The notes below the pieces were generated by a model. That model saw nothing but the letters and a program-made list of their open reading frames with translations, was not told where the DNA came from and searched no databases. The translations under genes and the position numbers were made by a program. A DNA stretch of 20,998 nucleotides from an uncultured bacterium (GTDB lineage: Bacteria > Actinomycetota > Coriobacteriia > Coriobacteriales > Atopobiaceae): assembly GCA_905215465.1 (NCBI GenBank), contig CAJMPT010000029.1, positions 1 to 20,998 on the forward strand, read 5' to 3'. This document shows positions 14,587 to 20,998 of this stretch, piece after piece; position 1 is the stretch's first letter; each line of letters begins with the position of its first letter.

Positions 14587-15171
14587 CTACTCGTTCTCTT
14601 CGATCCTAGGCTTAATAATGCCATACCCACCGTTTTTGCGGTGGTAGATGACGTTGGTGAGGCCCGTCGTAGCGTTGATGAACACAAAGAAGTCATGCCC
14701 GAGCAGGTCAGTCTGGACGAGCGCCTCCTCCTCCGTCATGGGCTTGAGGTCGATGTACTTCTCGCGGACGAGCTGGTCGTCCTCCTCCTCGGGAGCGGAC
14801 TCGATGAGGCTGGCGAGGTTCTCCTCGGTTACGCCGGGGACAGGGGCCGCCTGGGCACGCTGACGGCGGTCGATGACGCGGGTCTTGTACTTGCGCAGCT
14901 GGCGGGTGACCTTCTCGGCGGCCTCGTCGATGGCGGCGTACATGTCGTCGGAGGTGGCCACGACGCGGACCACGTTGTCGCGGACGAAGACGGTGACCTC
15001 GCAGGCCTTGCGCTCGGGGTTGGACGGGTTCTTGTCCACGCGCAGGACGACGTCGCAGCTCATGGGCTTGATGTCAAATACCTTGAGGGCTCCCCCGACC
15101 TTGGCCTCTACGTGATCGCGCAGGGCGTCGGAAACGCTGACCTTGCGGCCGGAGATCTTGATGTCCACCAT
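14587..15171 (-). CDS. hpf: Ribosome hibernation promoting factor, long form
   Basis: This 194-aa protein pairs 70S ribosomes into inactive 100S dimers in slow growth. The N-terminal HPF/YfiA domain (about 1-105) includes MVDIKISGRKVSVSDALRDH, and VTVFVRDNVVRVVATSDDMYAAIDE with two-helix packing. A charged linker follows, then the C-terminal dimerisation domain (about 135-190, IDLKPMTEEEALVQTDLLGH and FFVFINATTGLTNVIYHR). The ATG at 15171 has an AGGAGG SD. The full length and both domains mark the long form. It heads a pair with degV. Confidence 0.97.
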   Translation of the reverse strand: MVDIKISGRKVSVSDALRDHVEAKVGGALKVFDIKPMSCDVVLRVDKNPSNPERKACEVTVFVRDNVVRVVATSDDMYAAIDEAAEKVTRQLRKYKTRVIDRRQRAQAAPVPGVTEENLASLIESAPEEEDDQLVREKYIDLKPMTEEEALVQTDLLGHDFFVFINATTGLTNVIYHRKNGGYGIIKPRIEENE

Positions 15172-15247
15172 AGATGCCTCCTAAAAACGGTTGCAGATCG
15201 CGAACCCGCGGCTGCCAAGGCGGGCGCCGCGTACCTCTCTCTTACCC

Positions 15248-15285
15248 AAAAAGGACGCCCGCCGACGCAGGGCGCCTGGCGGGCG
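15248..15285 (-). terminator. Intrinsic terminator after the solute-binding lipoprotein gene
   Basis: Minus strand: an 8-bp stem CGCCCGCC/GGCGGGCG (15278-15285 / 15256-15263), then TCCTTTTT. A second dyad CCGAGC/GCTCGG (15290-15295 / 15306-15311) precedes it. Confidence 0.8.
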
Positions 15286-15338
15286 ATGGCCGAGCGGGGC
15301 ATATTGCTCGGCGGGCGGGCCTGCGTTGGGGCGCGGCG

Positions 15339-16310
15339 CTACGCGGCGTCCGTGGAGGCTGCGGGGGCGTCGGCATCGGCCTCTGCCGCCTCGCCGTCGG
15401 CCTGCGTTGCGGCATCGACCTGCTGGAGGCCATCGATGACCGAGGTGGTGTCCAGGCGAGACATGCCTCCCACCCAGCGACCGCGCACCACGTCCAGGAC
15501 GCCGTTGGACGAGACCACGTCCATGGCCTCCAGGACCTTGGAGAAGAGCGTGTTGTTCTCGGCCTTGACGCCAATGCCCAGGTAGGAGGGCTGGGCGAGC
15601 GTGCCCACGCAGGAGATGCCGTCGTAGACCGCGGCGAGGTAGCCACCGGGGTAGGCGCCGCACAGCACGTAGTCCACGGTGCCGGCGTCCAGGGCCTCGA
15701 AGGCCTCGTTGAGGTTGGTGAAGTCCTGCTCGGTGGCCTGCGTGCCCGCGCTGGTAAACGCCCGCTGCGAGACGGAGCCCGCCTGGACGCCCACGGTCTT
15801 GCCGGCGAGGTCTGCGGCCGTGACCTTGGTACCCGCGGAGGCACGCGAGAAGAGCGCCATGGCGTCCTCGGCGTAGGAGCCCGCCACGGCGGTGTCTGCG
15901 TCGTCGCCGGCCTTGACGCCCATGACCACGTCGCAGGTGTCATAGGCGTCGGAGAGGCCCGTCACGGAGACAAACGCGCAGTCGACGCCAAGCTCGTCTG
16001 CCAGCACGTAGGCCACGTCGACGTCCAGGCCCTCGCTGGAGGAGGAGAGCAGCATTGGCGCGGTCTCGGAGGAGAGCAGGCCCACGGTGAGGGTGCCCGC
16101 CGTGTGGAGCTCTTCGGCCGTGAGGGTGGTGGTGCGGGCAGCGCGGGCGGCAGCCTTGGCCTCGGCCACCGAGGTTCCGTTGCCCATGAGCGCGTCGAGG
16201 TCGACGGGGCCGATGGAGCAGGCGGGCAGCGCCGCGAGAGACGCCGCGCACAGCAGGGCGAGCGCCCCGCGGCGAAGGTTGGTCCTTGGGTTTTGGGTTG
16301 AGACGCTCAT
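15339..16310 (-). CDS. Amino-acid-type ABC solute-binding lipoprotein (orphan)
   Basis: This 323-aa lipoprotein has a signal with a basic start (NLRRG), a hydrophobic core and lipobox LPAC at about residues 28-31. The mature part resembles SBP family 3: LTVGLLSSETAPML, LDVDVAYVLADELGVDCAFV, a domain cross-over near TVGVQAGSVSQRAFTSAG, and LDAGTVDYVLCGAYPGGYLA. The C-terminus is an Ala/Asp/Glu tail without fold signals. The ATG at 16310 has a GGAAGG SD, with a GGCGAGAAG copy just upstream (16325-16333). No permease or ATPase gene is next to it, so the transporter must be elsewhere or the protein has another task. Confidence 0.88.
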   Translation of the reverse strand: MSVSTQNPRTNLRRGALALLCAASLAALPACSIGPVDLDALMGNGTSVAEAKAAARAARTTTLTAEELHTAGTLTVGLLSSETAPMLLSSSSEGLDVDVAYVLADELGVDCAFVSVTGLSDAYDTCDVVMGVKAGDDADTAVAGSYAEDAMALFSRASAGTKVTAADLAGKTVGVQAGSVSQRAFTSAGTQATEQDFTNLNEAFEALDAGTVDYVLCGAYPGGYLAAVYDGISCVGTLAQPSYLGIGVKAENNTLFSKVLEAMDVVSSNGVLDVVRGRWVGGMSRLDTTSVIDGLQQVDAATQADGEAAEADADAPAASTDAA

Positions 16311-16636
16311 GGGTGCCTTCCGTCCTTCTCGCCAGCTGAACTGCAGGTGTTCCGCCCGGCTGACCTGGTCTTTGACCCCACACTCGCGCACCGGGGCCTT
16401 CGCCGTGGGCGCCGCGGCGCCCTTGACTTGCAACCCTCTCGCCCGCGGGACCGTATGTCCCTTGAGTATTACGGGCGGTGCGACTTACTTCTAGGACGAA
16501 CCATGATCGTCCGGGTGCGCACGCCCGGGCTTACGTGGATCCCTTTGGCCTCGTCTACCTTGGACTAGGGACGGCCTTGCGCCACCCCGCAACCACAGAC
16601 CCAGACGGAACTACCTCAGTATACCCGCGACCCCCT
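16311..16636. other. Intergenic region, no gene seen
   Basis: Several short plus-strand readings exist but none has an SD plus a recognisable product. Apart from the GGCGAGAAG copy at 16325-16333 (minus) and a short GC-rich dyad near 16515-16530, I see nothing assignable. The promoter of the lipoprotein gene must lie here, but no good -10 was found. Confidence 0.5.
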
Positions 16637-16765
16637 CAAATTGGGGACGTGTTCGTTTTTGCGCAGGTTTGGGACAGGTTGTCGGGGTGAGCGGCCCCGC
16701 TGGCGGCCGCGAGCGCAAGCGAACCTGTCCCATCTTTGCGCAAATTTGAACACGTCCCCAATTTG
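16637..16765. repeat. REP/BIME-like long imperfect inverted repeat
   Basis: Two 44-bp arms (16637-16680 and 16722-16765) are complementary at 37 positions. They share CAAATTGGGGACGTGTTC at the outer ends, TTTGCGCA in the middle and TGGGACAGGTT at the inner ends, with a 41-nt loop. It fills the gap between the lipoprotein and ComF-like genes. Similar GGGACGTGTTC/GGGACAGGTT palindromes are, from memory, common dispersed repeats in bacteria. Confidence 0.8.
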
Positions 16766-16775
16766 CGGGGACGGG

Positions 16776-17471
16776 TCACCAGACGCGGGCGAGGGCGCAG
16801 GCGGTGGGCGGACAGGCGCCGCGGGCCAGAAGGGCGCGGCTCGCCTCGCGCATGGACGAGCCCGTGGTGACCACGTCGTCCAAAAGCAGCAGCCTCATGC
16901 CCGAGACGTCGTCTGCAACCTGGACGGTTCCGGCCAGGTTGGCCGCGCGCTCGGCCTGGCCAAGCTCGCGCTGGTCTCGTGCGCGTTCTCTCACCAGGAC
17001 GTCTGCCAGCGGCAGCCCCGTGAGCCAGCAGAGCTCGCGCGCGACGAGCTCCATGTGGTCAAAGCCGCGTCGGGCAAAGGCCGCGGCCGTCGCCGGCACA
17101 AAGCAGACGGCGTCCACCTCGGCCGCGTCAAACCGGGGCCGCCCGTCCGTGGCTGGCCAGGCAGACGCCTCCTCCAGGGCGCAGAGCATGGCGGCGGCCA
17201 TCGCGGGGACCAGCCGCCGCACCGGACCCAGGAAGCCCAGGGCGCACACGCAGGCGCGCGTCTCCCACGGCTCGGAGCACTCCGTGCAGGTCAGGCTGCC
17301 GTGTGGGGCGCCGCAGTTGGGGCAGGCGTCCTTCTGGCAGACCCACGGCAGCGCGTCCAGGCACTCGTCGCACAGCAGGGCCCCCGGCTGCTCGCACCCC
17401 ACGCAGCGCGTGGGCGCCACCAGCTCAAGCGCCTCGTCCATGACGGCTGAAAGCACCCTCCTGCTCGGCAC
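16776..17471 (-). CDS. ComF-like phosphoribosyltransferase
   Basis: An N-terminal zinc module with four Cys pairs (CVGC, CDEC, CPNC, CTEC) is followed by a type I phosphoribosyltransferase domain ending in the PRPP loop LLLLDDVVTTGSS. The FARRGFDHMELVARELCWLT segment matches ComFC (usually ..RRGFNQ..A..). Family members act in transformation and DNA uptake machinery or related repair; the substrate is not known. Start GTG 17471 (231 aa) has AGGGGAGG close by; ATG 17441 (221 aa, MDEALELVAPTRC) is a fair alternative that fits typical family N-termini. No other competence gene is adjacent. Confidence 0.85.
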   Translation of the reverse strand: MPSRRVLSAVMDEALELVAPTRCVGCEQPGALLCDECLDALPWVCQKDACPNCGAPHGSLTCTECSEPWETRACVCALGFLGPVRRLVPAMAAAMLCALEEASAWPATDGRPRFDAAEVDAVCFVPATAAAFARRGFDHMELVARELCWLTGLPLADVLVRERARDQRELGQAERAANLAGTVQVADDVSGMRLLLLDDVVTTGSSMREASRALLARGACPPTACALARVW

Positions 17472-17511
17472 GGCCCTCCCCTCTTCCCAAAAGGTTGCAG
17501 AAGAATAGCAC

Positions 17512-17541
17512 GGCGGCGAGAAGAGCGCTCTTCTCGCCGCC
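17512..17541. terminator. 30-bp perfect palindrome made of two GGCGAGAAG motifs
   Basis: Arms 17512-17526 and 17527-17541 are exact reverse complements; the motif copies are 17515-17523 (+) and 17530-17538 (-). It lies between aspS (stop at 17606) and the ComF-like gene, followed on the minus strand by GTGCTATTCTTCTG. It is probably the aspS terminator. Confidence 0.65.
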
Positions 17542-17605
17542 ATGCGTTCAAACGCTCTGTGCTTCTCCTTGCGGGCCCGTCACGCGGCCCCGCGTGGCGC
17601 CGGCG

Positions 17606-19372
17606 CTAGAGCAAGCGCAGGGAGACCTCCTTGAGCTGCTTGGAGCTCACCTCGGAGGGAGCGGCGGACATGAGGTCACTGCCACTGGAGGTCTTGGGGA
17701 AGGCCATGACCTCGCGGATGGAGTCGGAGCCGGTGAGCAGCATGCACACGCGGTCCAGGCCCAGGGCAAAGCCGCCCATGGGAGGCGCACCAAACTTGAG
17801 GGCGTCCATCAGGAAGCCGAACTGCTCCTGCGCGCGCTCCTCGGTGAAGCCCAGGAGCTTGAGCATGGCCATCTGCATGTCGGCGTTGTGGATGCGCATG
17901 CCGCCACCGCCGGCCTCGTAGCCGTCCATGACAAAGTCGTAGGTGAAGCTGCCCGCGGCCAGCGGGTCGGCCTCGATCTTGGCCACGTCGGACTCGGTGG
18001 GCAGGGTGAAGGGCTGGTGCTCGGCCGCATAGGCCTTGCGGTCCTCGTCCCAGTGGAACAGCGGGAAGTTGACCACCCAGAGGAAGTCGTGGCCCTCGCG
18101 GGGGACGTCCAGGGCGTCGGCCATGTGGCAGCGCATACCGCCCAGGATCTCGTCGGCCTTGAGGCGGCTCTCCACGGCAAACATCACGAGGTCGCCGGGC
18201 TCGACGCCCATCTCGGCGCGAAGGGCGGCCATCTCCTCGTCAGAGAAGAACTTGACGATGGGGCTGGTCACGGAGCCGTCCGGACGGAAGGCGATGTAGG
18301 CCAGGCCCTTGGCGCCAAAGCCGGTGGCGACGTCTGCCAGCTTGTCGATCTGGGCGCGCGGCCAGGCGCCGGCGCCCTTGGCGTTGATGGCCTTGACGAA
18401 GGTCTTGTCGTCGGCCGCGGCGGAAGCAAACAGCTTGAAGCTGGAGTTGGCAAAGATCGGCGTGACGTCGTGCAGCTCCATGCCGTAGCGGGTGTCGGGC
18501 TTGTCGACGCCGTAGGTGTCCATGGCGTCCCAGTAGTTGATGCGGCGCAGCGGGGTGGGCATCTTAACGCCCATCTGGCCAAAGGCGTCGCTCAGGACCT
18601 CCTCGAGCTCGCCCATGACGTCGTCCTGGTCGACGAAGGACATCTCGATGTCCACCTGGGTGAACTCGGGCTGACGATCGGCGCGCAGGTCCTCGTCACG
18701 GAAGCACTTGGCAACCTGGTAGTAGCGCTCGACGCCGCCCACCATGAGGAGCTGCTTGAGCAGCTGCGGGGACTGCGGCAGGGCGTAGAAGTGACTCGGC
18801 TGGGTGCGGGAGGGCACCAAGAAGTCACGGGCGCCCTCGGGCGTGGACTTGAAGAGGGCCGGGGTCTCCACCTCGGTGAACTCGCGGTTGTGGAGCGCCT
18901 GGCGGATGGCGAAGGTGAAGTCGGAGCGCAGCTTGAGGTTGGCCGCCATCTTGGGCCTGCGGATGTCGAGGTAGCGGTAGCGAAGGCGCACGTCCTCGGA
19001 GCAGTCGATGTGGTCCTCGATCTGGAAGGGCGGGGTCACGGAGGTGTTAAGCACCTCGAGCTCGCTCACCAGGACCTCGATGCGGCCGGTGGCCAGCTTC
19101 TCGTTGTCCTGGCCCTCGGGACGCTCACGCACGGTGCCGGTGACCTTGATGGGCCACTCGGAGCGGATGGTCTCGGCGGCGTGGAAGGCAGTGCCACCGG
19201 AGTGCTCGGGGTCAAAGGAGACCTGCGTCACGCCGTCGCGGTCGCGCAGGTCGACGAAGATCAGGCCGCCGTGGTCGCGACGGTGCCAGACCCAGCCGGT
19301 AAGCGTGACGGTCTGGCCGATGTTCTCGGCGCGCAGCTCGCCACAGGTGTGGGTGTGCATGGAGTGAGCCAT
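17606..19372 (-). CDS. aspS: Aspartyl-tRNA synthetase
   Basis: This 588-aa class IIb synthetase charges tRNA-Asp in the cytoplasm. The N-terminal OB-fold anticodon domain spans about 1-110 (LTGWVWHRRDHGGLIFVDLR). The catalytic core includes the DVRLRYRYLDIRRP linker, motif 2 FRDED (224-228), the QPEFTQVDIEMSF strand and motif 3 GGFALGLDR (from about 533). A bacterial-type GAD insertion lies at about 290-430. The length is normal for the bacterial type. The ATG at 19372 has a GAGAGGA SD. It is monocistronic by spacing: a palindrome follows it and a divergent gene precedes it. Whether it also charges tRNA-Asn is not decided here. Confidence 0.98.
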   Translation of the reverse strand: MAHSMHTHTCGELRAENIGQTVTLTGWVWHRRDHGGLIFVDLRDRDGVTQVSFDPEHSGGTAFHAAETIRSEWPIKVTGTVRERPEGQDNEKLATGRIEVLVSELEVLNTSVTPPFQIEDHIDCSEDVRLRYRYLDIRRPKMAANLKLRSDFTFAIRQALHNREFTEVETPALFKSTPEGARDFLVPSRTQPSHFYALPQSPQLLKQLLMVGGVERYYQVAKCFRDEDLRADRQPEFTQVDIEMSFVDQDDVMGELEEVLSDAFGQMGVKMPTPLRRINYWDAMDTYGVDKPDTRYGMELHDVTPIFANSSFKLFASAAADDKTFVKAINAKGAGAWPRAQIDKLADVATGFGAKGLAYIAFRPDGSVTSPIVKFFSDEEMAALRAEMGVEPGDLVMFAVESRLKADEILGGMRCHMADALDVPREGHDFLWVVNFPLFHWDEDRKAYAAEHQPFTLPTESDVAKIEADPLAAGSFTYDFVMDGYEAGGGGMRIHNADMQMAMLKLLGFTEERAQEQFGFLMDALKFGAPPMGGFALGLDRVCMLLTGSDSIREVMAFPKTSSGSDLMSAAPSEVSSKQLKEVSLRLL

Positions 19373-19543
19373 TCAAGTTCCTCTCGTCTCTTCCGCCCCG
19401 TGTCGGTGCGGGCGGATTCCCAGCAGACGGCGGCGAGGCGTAGACTGCGCAGCGCCGCACGTAAGTGGCAACTCTACCACGGGCAACATGCCCCCACGGC
19501 GAGAAGGGCCACGGGAAAGCAAGCGTTAACGTAGGAACCGGCT

Positions 19544-19573
19544 TTGGCCGCTTCTCTCCCCAGGTGCTAGCCT
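19544..19573 (+). promoter_or_regulatory. Candidate promoter of the HAD phosphatase gene
   Basis: TTGGCC (19544-19549), 18-bp spacer, TAGCCT (19568-19573), about 35 bp before the ATG. The 236-bp divergent region also holds a GGCGAGAAG copy at 19498-19506. No clear aspS promoter was found on the other strand. Confidence 0.4.
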
Positions 19574-19608
19574 AGGGGCGCACAACCTGGCTCGGAGGGG
19601 AGAAACCC

Positions 19609-20262
19609 ATGTACAAGACCGTGGTCTTTGACCTCGACGGAACGCTTCTGAACACGCTCGAGGACCTTTGGCTGGCCGTCAACCACGCGCTGGCGGCCTT
19701 CGACCTTCCCGCGCGCAGCCGCGACGAGGTGCGCCTTGCCACGGGCAACGGCATCGTGCGGCTCATCCAGAGAAGCGTCCCCGAAGGCTGCGCGGACGAC
19801 CTGCGCAATCAGGTCTTTGCCACCTTCAAGGACTACTACGGCGCACACTCCATGGACCACACGGCCCCCTACGCAGGCATGCCCGAGCTGCTGGAGGCCC
19901 TTCGCGCGGCCGGCGTGCGCGTGGCGGTGGTCTCCAACAAGGCGGACTTTGCCGTGCAGAAGATCATCCGCGCCACATTCCCGGACGCCTTCGACTGCGT
20001 CATGGGCGAGAACGAGACCGCTGGCATTCCCAAGAAGCCGGCACGTCCCATGGTGGACGCAGCCCTTGCGGCAATGGGCGGCAGGTCAGGGGCGGTGGCC
20101 TACGTGGGTGACTCCGAGGTCGACGTGGCCACGGCCAAAAACGCCGACTGCGACTGCGTGGCCTGCTCATGGGGCTTCCGCGGGCGCGAGGCCCTCGTCG
20201 AGGTAGGTGCCACGCTCATCGTTGACACCCCGTCCGAGCTGCAGCGCGTTCTTCTCGGCTGA
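19609..20262 (+). CDS. HAD-family phosphoglycolate phosphatase-like hydrolase
   Basis: This 217-aa HAD hydrolase has motif I DLDGTLLNT (8-16), a helical cap domain, motif II VVSNK, motif III Lys in IPKKPARP, and motif IV YVGDSEVDVATAK. Overall it follows the Gph/PGP pattern (YKTVVFDLDGTLLNTLEDLW at the start). Such enzymes remove phosphate from 2-phosphoglycolate or other small sugar phosphates; the true substrate cannot be read from sequence. The ATG at 19609 has a GGAGGGGAGA SD. It diverges from aspS and ends next to a GGCGAGAAG copy (20268-20276). Confidence 0.9.
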   Translation: MYKTVVFDLDGTLLNTLEDLWLAVNHALAAFDLPARSRDEVRLATGNGIVRLIQRSVPEGCADDLRNQVFATFKDYYGAHSMDHTAPYAGMPELLEALRAAGVRVAVVSNKADFAVQKIIRATFPDAFDCVMGENETAGIPKKPARPMVDAALAAMGGRSGAVAYVGDSEVDVATAKNADCDCVACSWGFRGREALVEVGATLIVDTPSELQRVLLG

Positions 20263-20333
20263 CCCTCGGCGAGAAGTTGCAGCCGCTCGCCTAACAAATG
20301 CCGCCGGTCGGCGCCTGCGGCGCGCGGGCGGGC

Positions 20334-20339
20334 TATAGT
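20334..20339 (+). promoter_or_regulatory. -10 element before the 101-aa gene
   Basis: TATAGT lies 42 bp before the ATG at 20382. The -35 region is GC-rich with no TTGACA-like hexamer, so it may need an activator or be weak. Confidence 0.4.
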
Positions 20340-20381
20340 CATCCGCAACACCGGCAAGGTCGCTCAACGAAGGGAGCCACC

Positions 20382-20687
20382 ATGGGTAAGAAGGCTGCTG
20401 AGGCACTCGACATCAATTACGACGAGCTCGCCGAATACCTGCACTGCAATCACTCGGTGTACATGAAGCTTGACTCCTCCATCTATTACCTCACGGACGT
20501 CAACTACGAGTCCTGGCGCGCCCAGGACACCAGCCGCATCAACGAGAAGGGGCACTTCACGGATTGCAGCGAGCTCGTTCCCACCGTGGACGAATTCCTC
20601 TCCCTGCCCTTCGTCAACGGCAAGACCGTGAAGGACGTTTTTGACCACGCCACCTTCTACGCCTCCATCAAGGGAGAGAAGCAGTAA
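20382..20687 (+). CDS. Conserved-looking hypothetical protein, 101 aa
   Basis: This is a soluble protein beginning MGKKAAEALDINYDELAEYL, then HCNHSVYMKLDSSIYYLTDV, NYESWRAQDTSRINEKGHFT, CSELVPTVDEF and a closing helix TVKDVFDHATFYASIKGEKQ. It has many aromatic residues, two Cys and no membrane segment. The start ATG 20382 is preceded by AAGGGAG; an in-frame ATG at 20298 has no SD and adds a region of poor coding quality. It has its own -10 and a strong terminator, so it is a single-gene unit. I seem to recall near relatives in other Coriobacteriia but can name no function. Confidence 0.8.
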   Translation: MGKKAAEALDINYDELAEYLHCNHSVYMKLDSSIYYLTDVNYESWRAQDTSRINEKGHFTDCSELVPTVDEFLSLPFVNGKTVKDVFDHATFYASIKGEKQ

Positions 20688-20717
20688 GGCGCACCTGGCT
20701 TCACGCATGCTACGCAA

Positions 20718-20758
20718 AAGCGGCCGGTACCCGTGGGGTTCCGGCCGCTTCTTTGTTT
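20718..20758 (+). terminator. Intrinsic terminator of the 101-aa gene
   Basis: A 10-bp stem AAGCGGCCGG/CCGGCCGCTT (20718-20727 / 20741-20750), extended by ACCC/GGGT after one T-T mismatch, is followed by CTTTGTTT. Confidence 0.9.
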
Positions 20759-20765
20759 CATAGGC

Positions 20766-20855
20766 TATGATTGGTGCCGCGTCAGCCCTCCTGGGAAAGT
20801 GGGCTGCGGAGAGGACGGGCCGTCGGGCAGGGGTGCCAGACGGCCCTTGCTTTTG
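20766..20855 (+). ncRNA. Possible short RNA or leader ending in an intrinsic terminator
   Basis: TATGAT (20766-20771) resembles a -10. Downstream, CAGCCC/GGGCTG (about 20783-20788 / 20801-20806) forms a small hairpin. A second stem GGGCCGTC/GACGGCCC (20817-20824 / 20839-20846) with inner GGCA/TGCC pairs is followed by TTGCTTTTG, a good terminator. No open reading frame fits between this and the previous terminator. The RNA class is unknown. Confidence 0.35.
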
Positions 20856-20998
20856 TCGGTTGCACGTCGGGCGTCCCCGCGATTCTGCCCCCGCAAGACC
20901 CCCTAAACACGTTTTGGGTTCGGCGTTTTAGCGGGACGAGTGAGACCCCTCTGACAGCAAGCCATCTACCTGCGGTTTTGCGAGGGCCGTTTGGAAGT
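20856..20998. other. Window end, no gene seen
   Basis: No reading frame with an SD was found on either strand. A CTAAACACG...GCGTTTTAG partial dyad (about 20902-20933) is the only structure noticed. The region may be upstream sequence of a gene beyond the edge. Confidence 0.4.

Noticed and set aside
13510..15585. Long plus-strand frame opposite degV and hpf
   Set aside because: It has no SD or recognisable product, and both minus-strand genes are certain.
16347..16690. Short plus-strand frames upstream of the lipoprotein gene
   Set aside because: No SD, no recognisable sequence, and the last one enters the inverted repeat.
17495..19534. Long plus-strand frame opposite aspS
   Set aside because: aspS on the minus strand carries all family motifs; the plus frame is a codon-bias artefact.
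20817..20846. GGGCAGGGGTGCCAG resembling part of RNase P RNA
   Set aside because: The neighbouring conserved RNase P segments (such as GAGGAAAGTCC) are absent and the piece lies inside a terminator stem.
1..20998. CRISPR arrays, transposases, phage or toxin-antitoxin genes
   Set aside because: No regularly spaced direct repeats and no protein with such motifs were seen on either strand; the repeats present are palindromic and dispersed.

Overview
The window is high-GC DNA, apart from short AT-rich intergenic stretches. The actinobacterial-style gene content points to class Coriobacteriia, probably a member of Atopobiaceae such as an Olsenella-like gut or oral anaerobe. This placement rests on recalled similarity of several proteins (long HPF, SurA_N-like lipid-side protein, FeoB/FeoA set, small conserved proteins), not on a search. 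Almost all genes lie on the minus strand; only the last two (phosphoglycolate phosphatase-like and a 101-aa protein) are on the plus strand.

Layout from left to right. 1-777: the 5' part of an AraC-family regulator, cut by the window edge. 1063-4534: a ferrous-iron uptake locus transcribed feoA-feoA-feoB, with a promoter/operator candidate in front and an intrinsic terminator in each inter-gene gap; FeoB carries a large acidic extracytoplasmic insertion. 4535-5358: a repeat-rich intergenic zone, a 57-aa cysteine-rich protein gene and tRNA-Thr(CGU). 5359-8710: three tandem genes for membrane-anchored zinc-ribbon proteins; only the middle one is intact, the first has two nonsense codons plus a frameshift, and the last has a +1 frameshift in a run of five G.

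8991-11804: an unusual fusion of a DUF523 (TudS-like) domain to a purine nucleoside phosphorylase, preceded in the same operon by a membrane-anchored SurA_N-like protein, and further upstream a HEAT-like protein. 11927-13459: a small membrane protein translationally coupled to a 3-hydroxyisobutyrate dehydrogenase-family enzyme with a His/Cys/Gly-rich tail. 13528-15171: hpf and a DegV protein abutting each other. 15339-17471: an orphan amino-acid-type solute-binding lipoprotein and a ComF-like phosphoribosyltransferase, separated by a REP/BIME-like inverted repeat. 17606-19372: aspS. 19609-20998: the two plus-strand genes, two good terminators and a possible short RNA.

The least explained signals are non-coding. 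(1) A 106-bp palindromic element occurs twice in opposite orientation (4801-4906 and 8837-8942), each copy being a 55-bp hairpin, a 28-bp spacer and a further half-site. (2) The 9-mer GGCGAGAAG occurs 16 times, 12 of them in the roughly 15% of the window that is intergenic, and twice as inverted pairs forming terminator-like hairpins, as uptake-signal sequences do in some naturally competent bacteria. No CRISPR array, phage gene, transposase or defence-gene cassette was seen.
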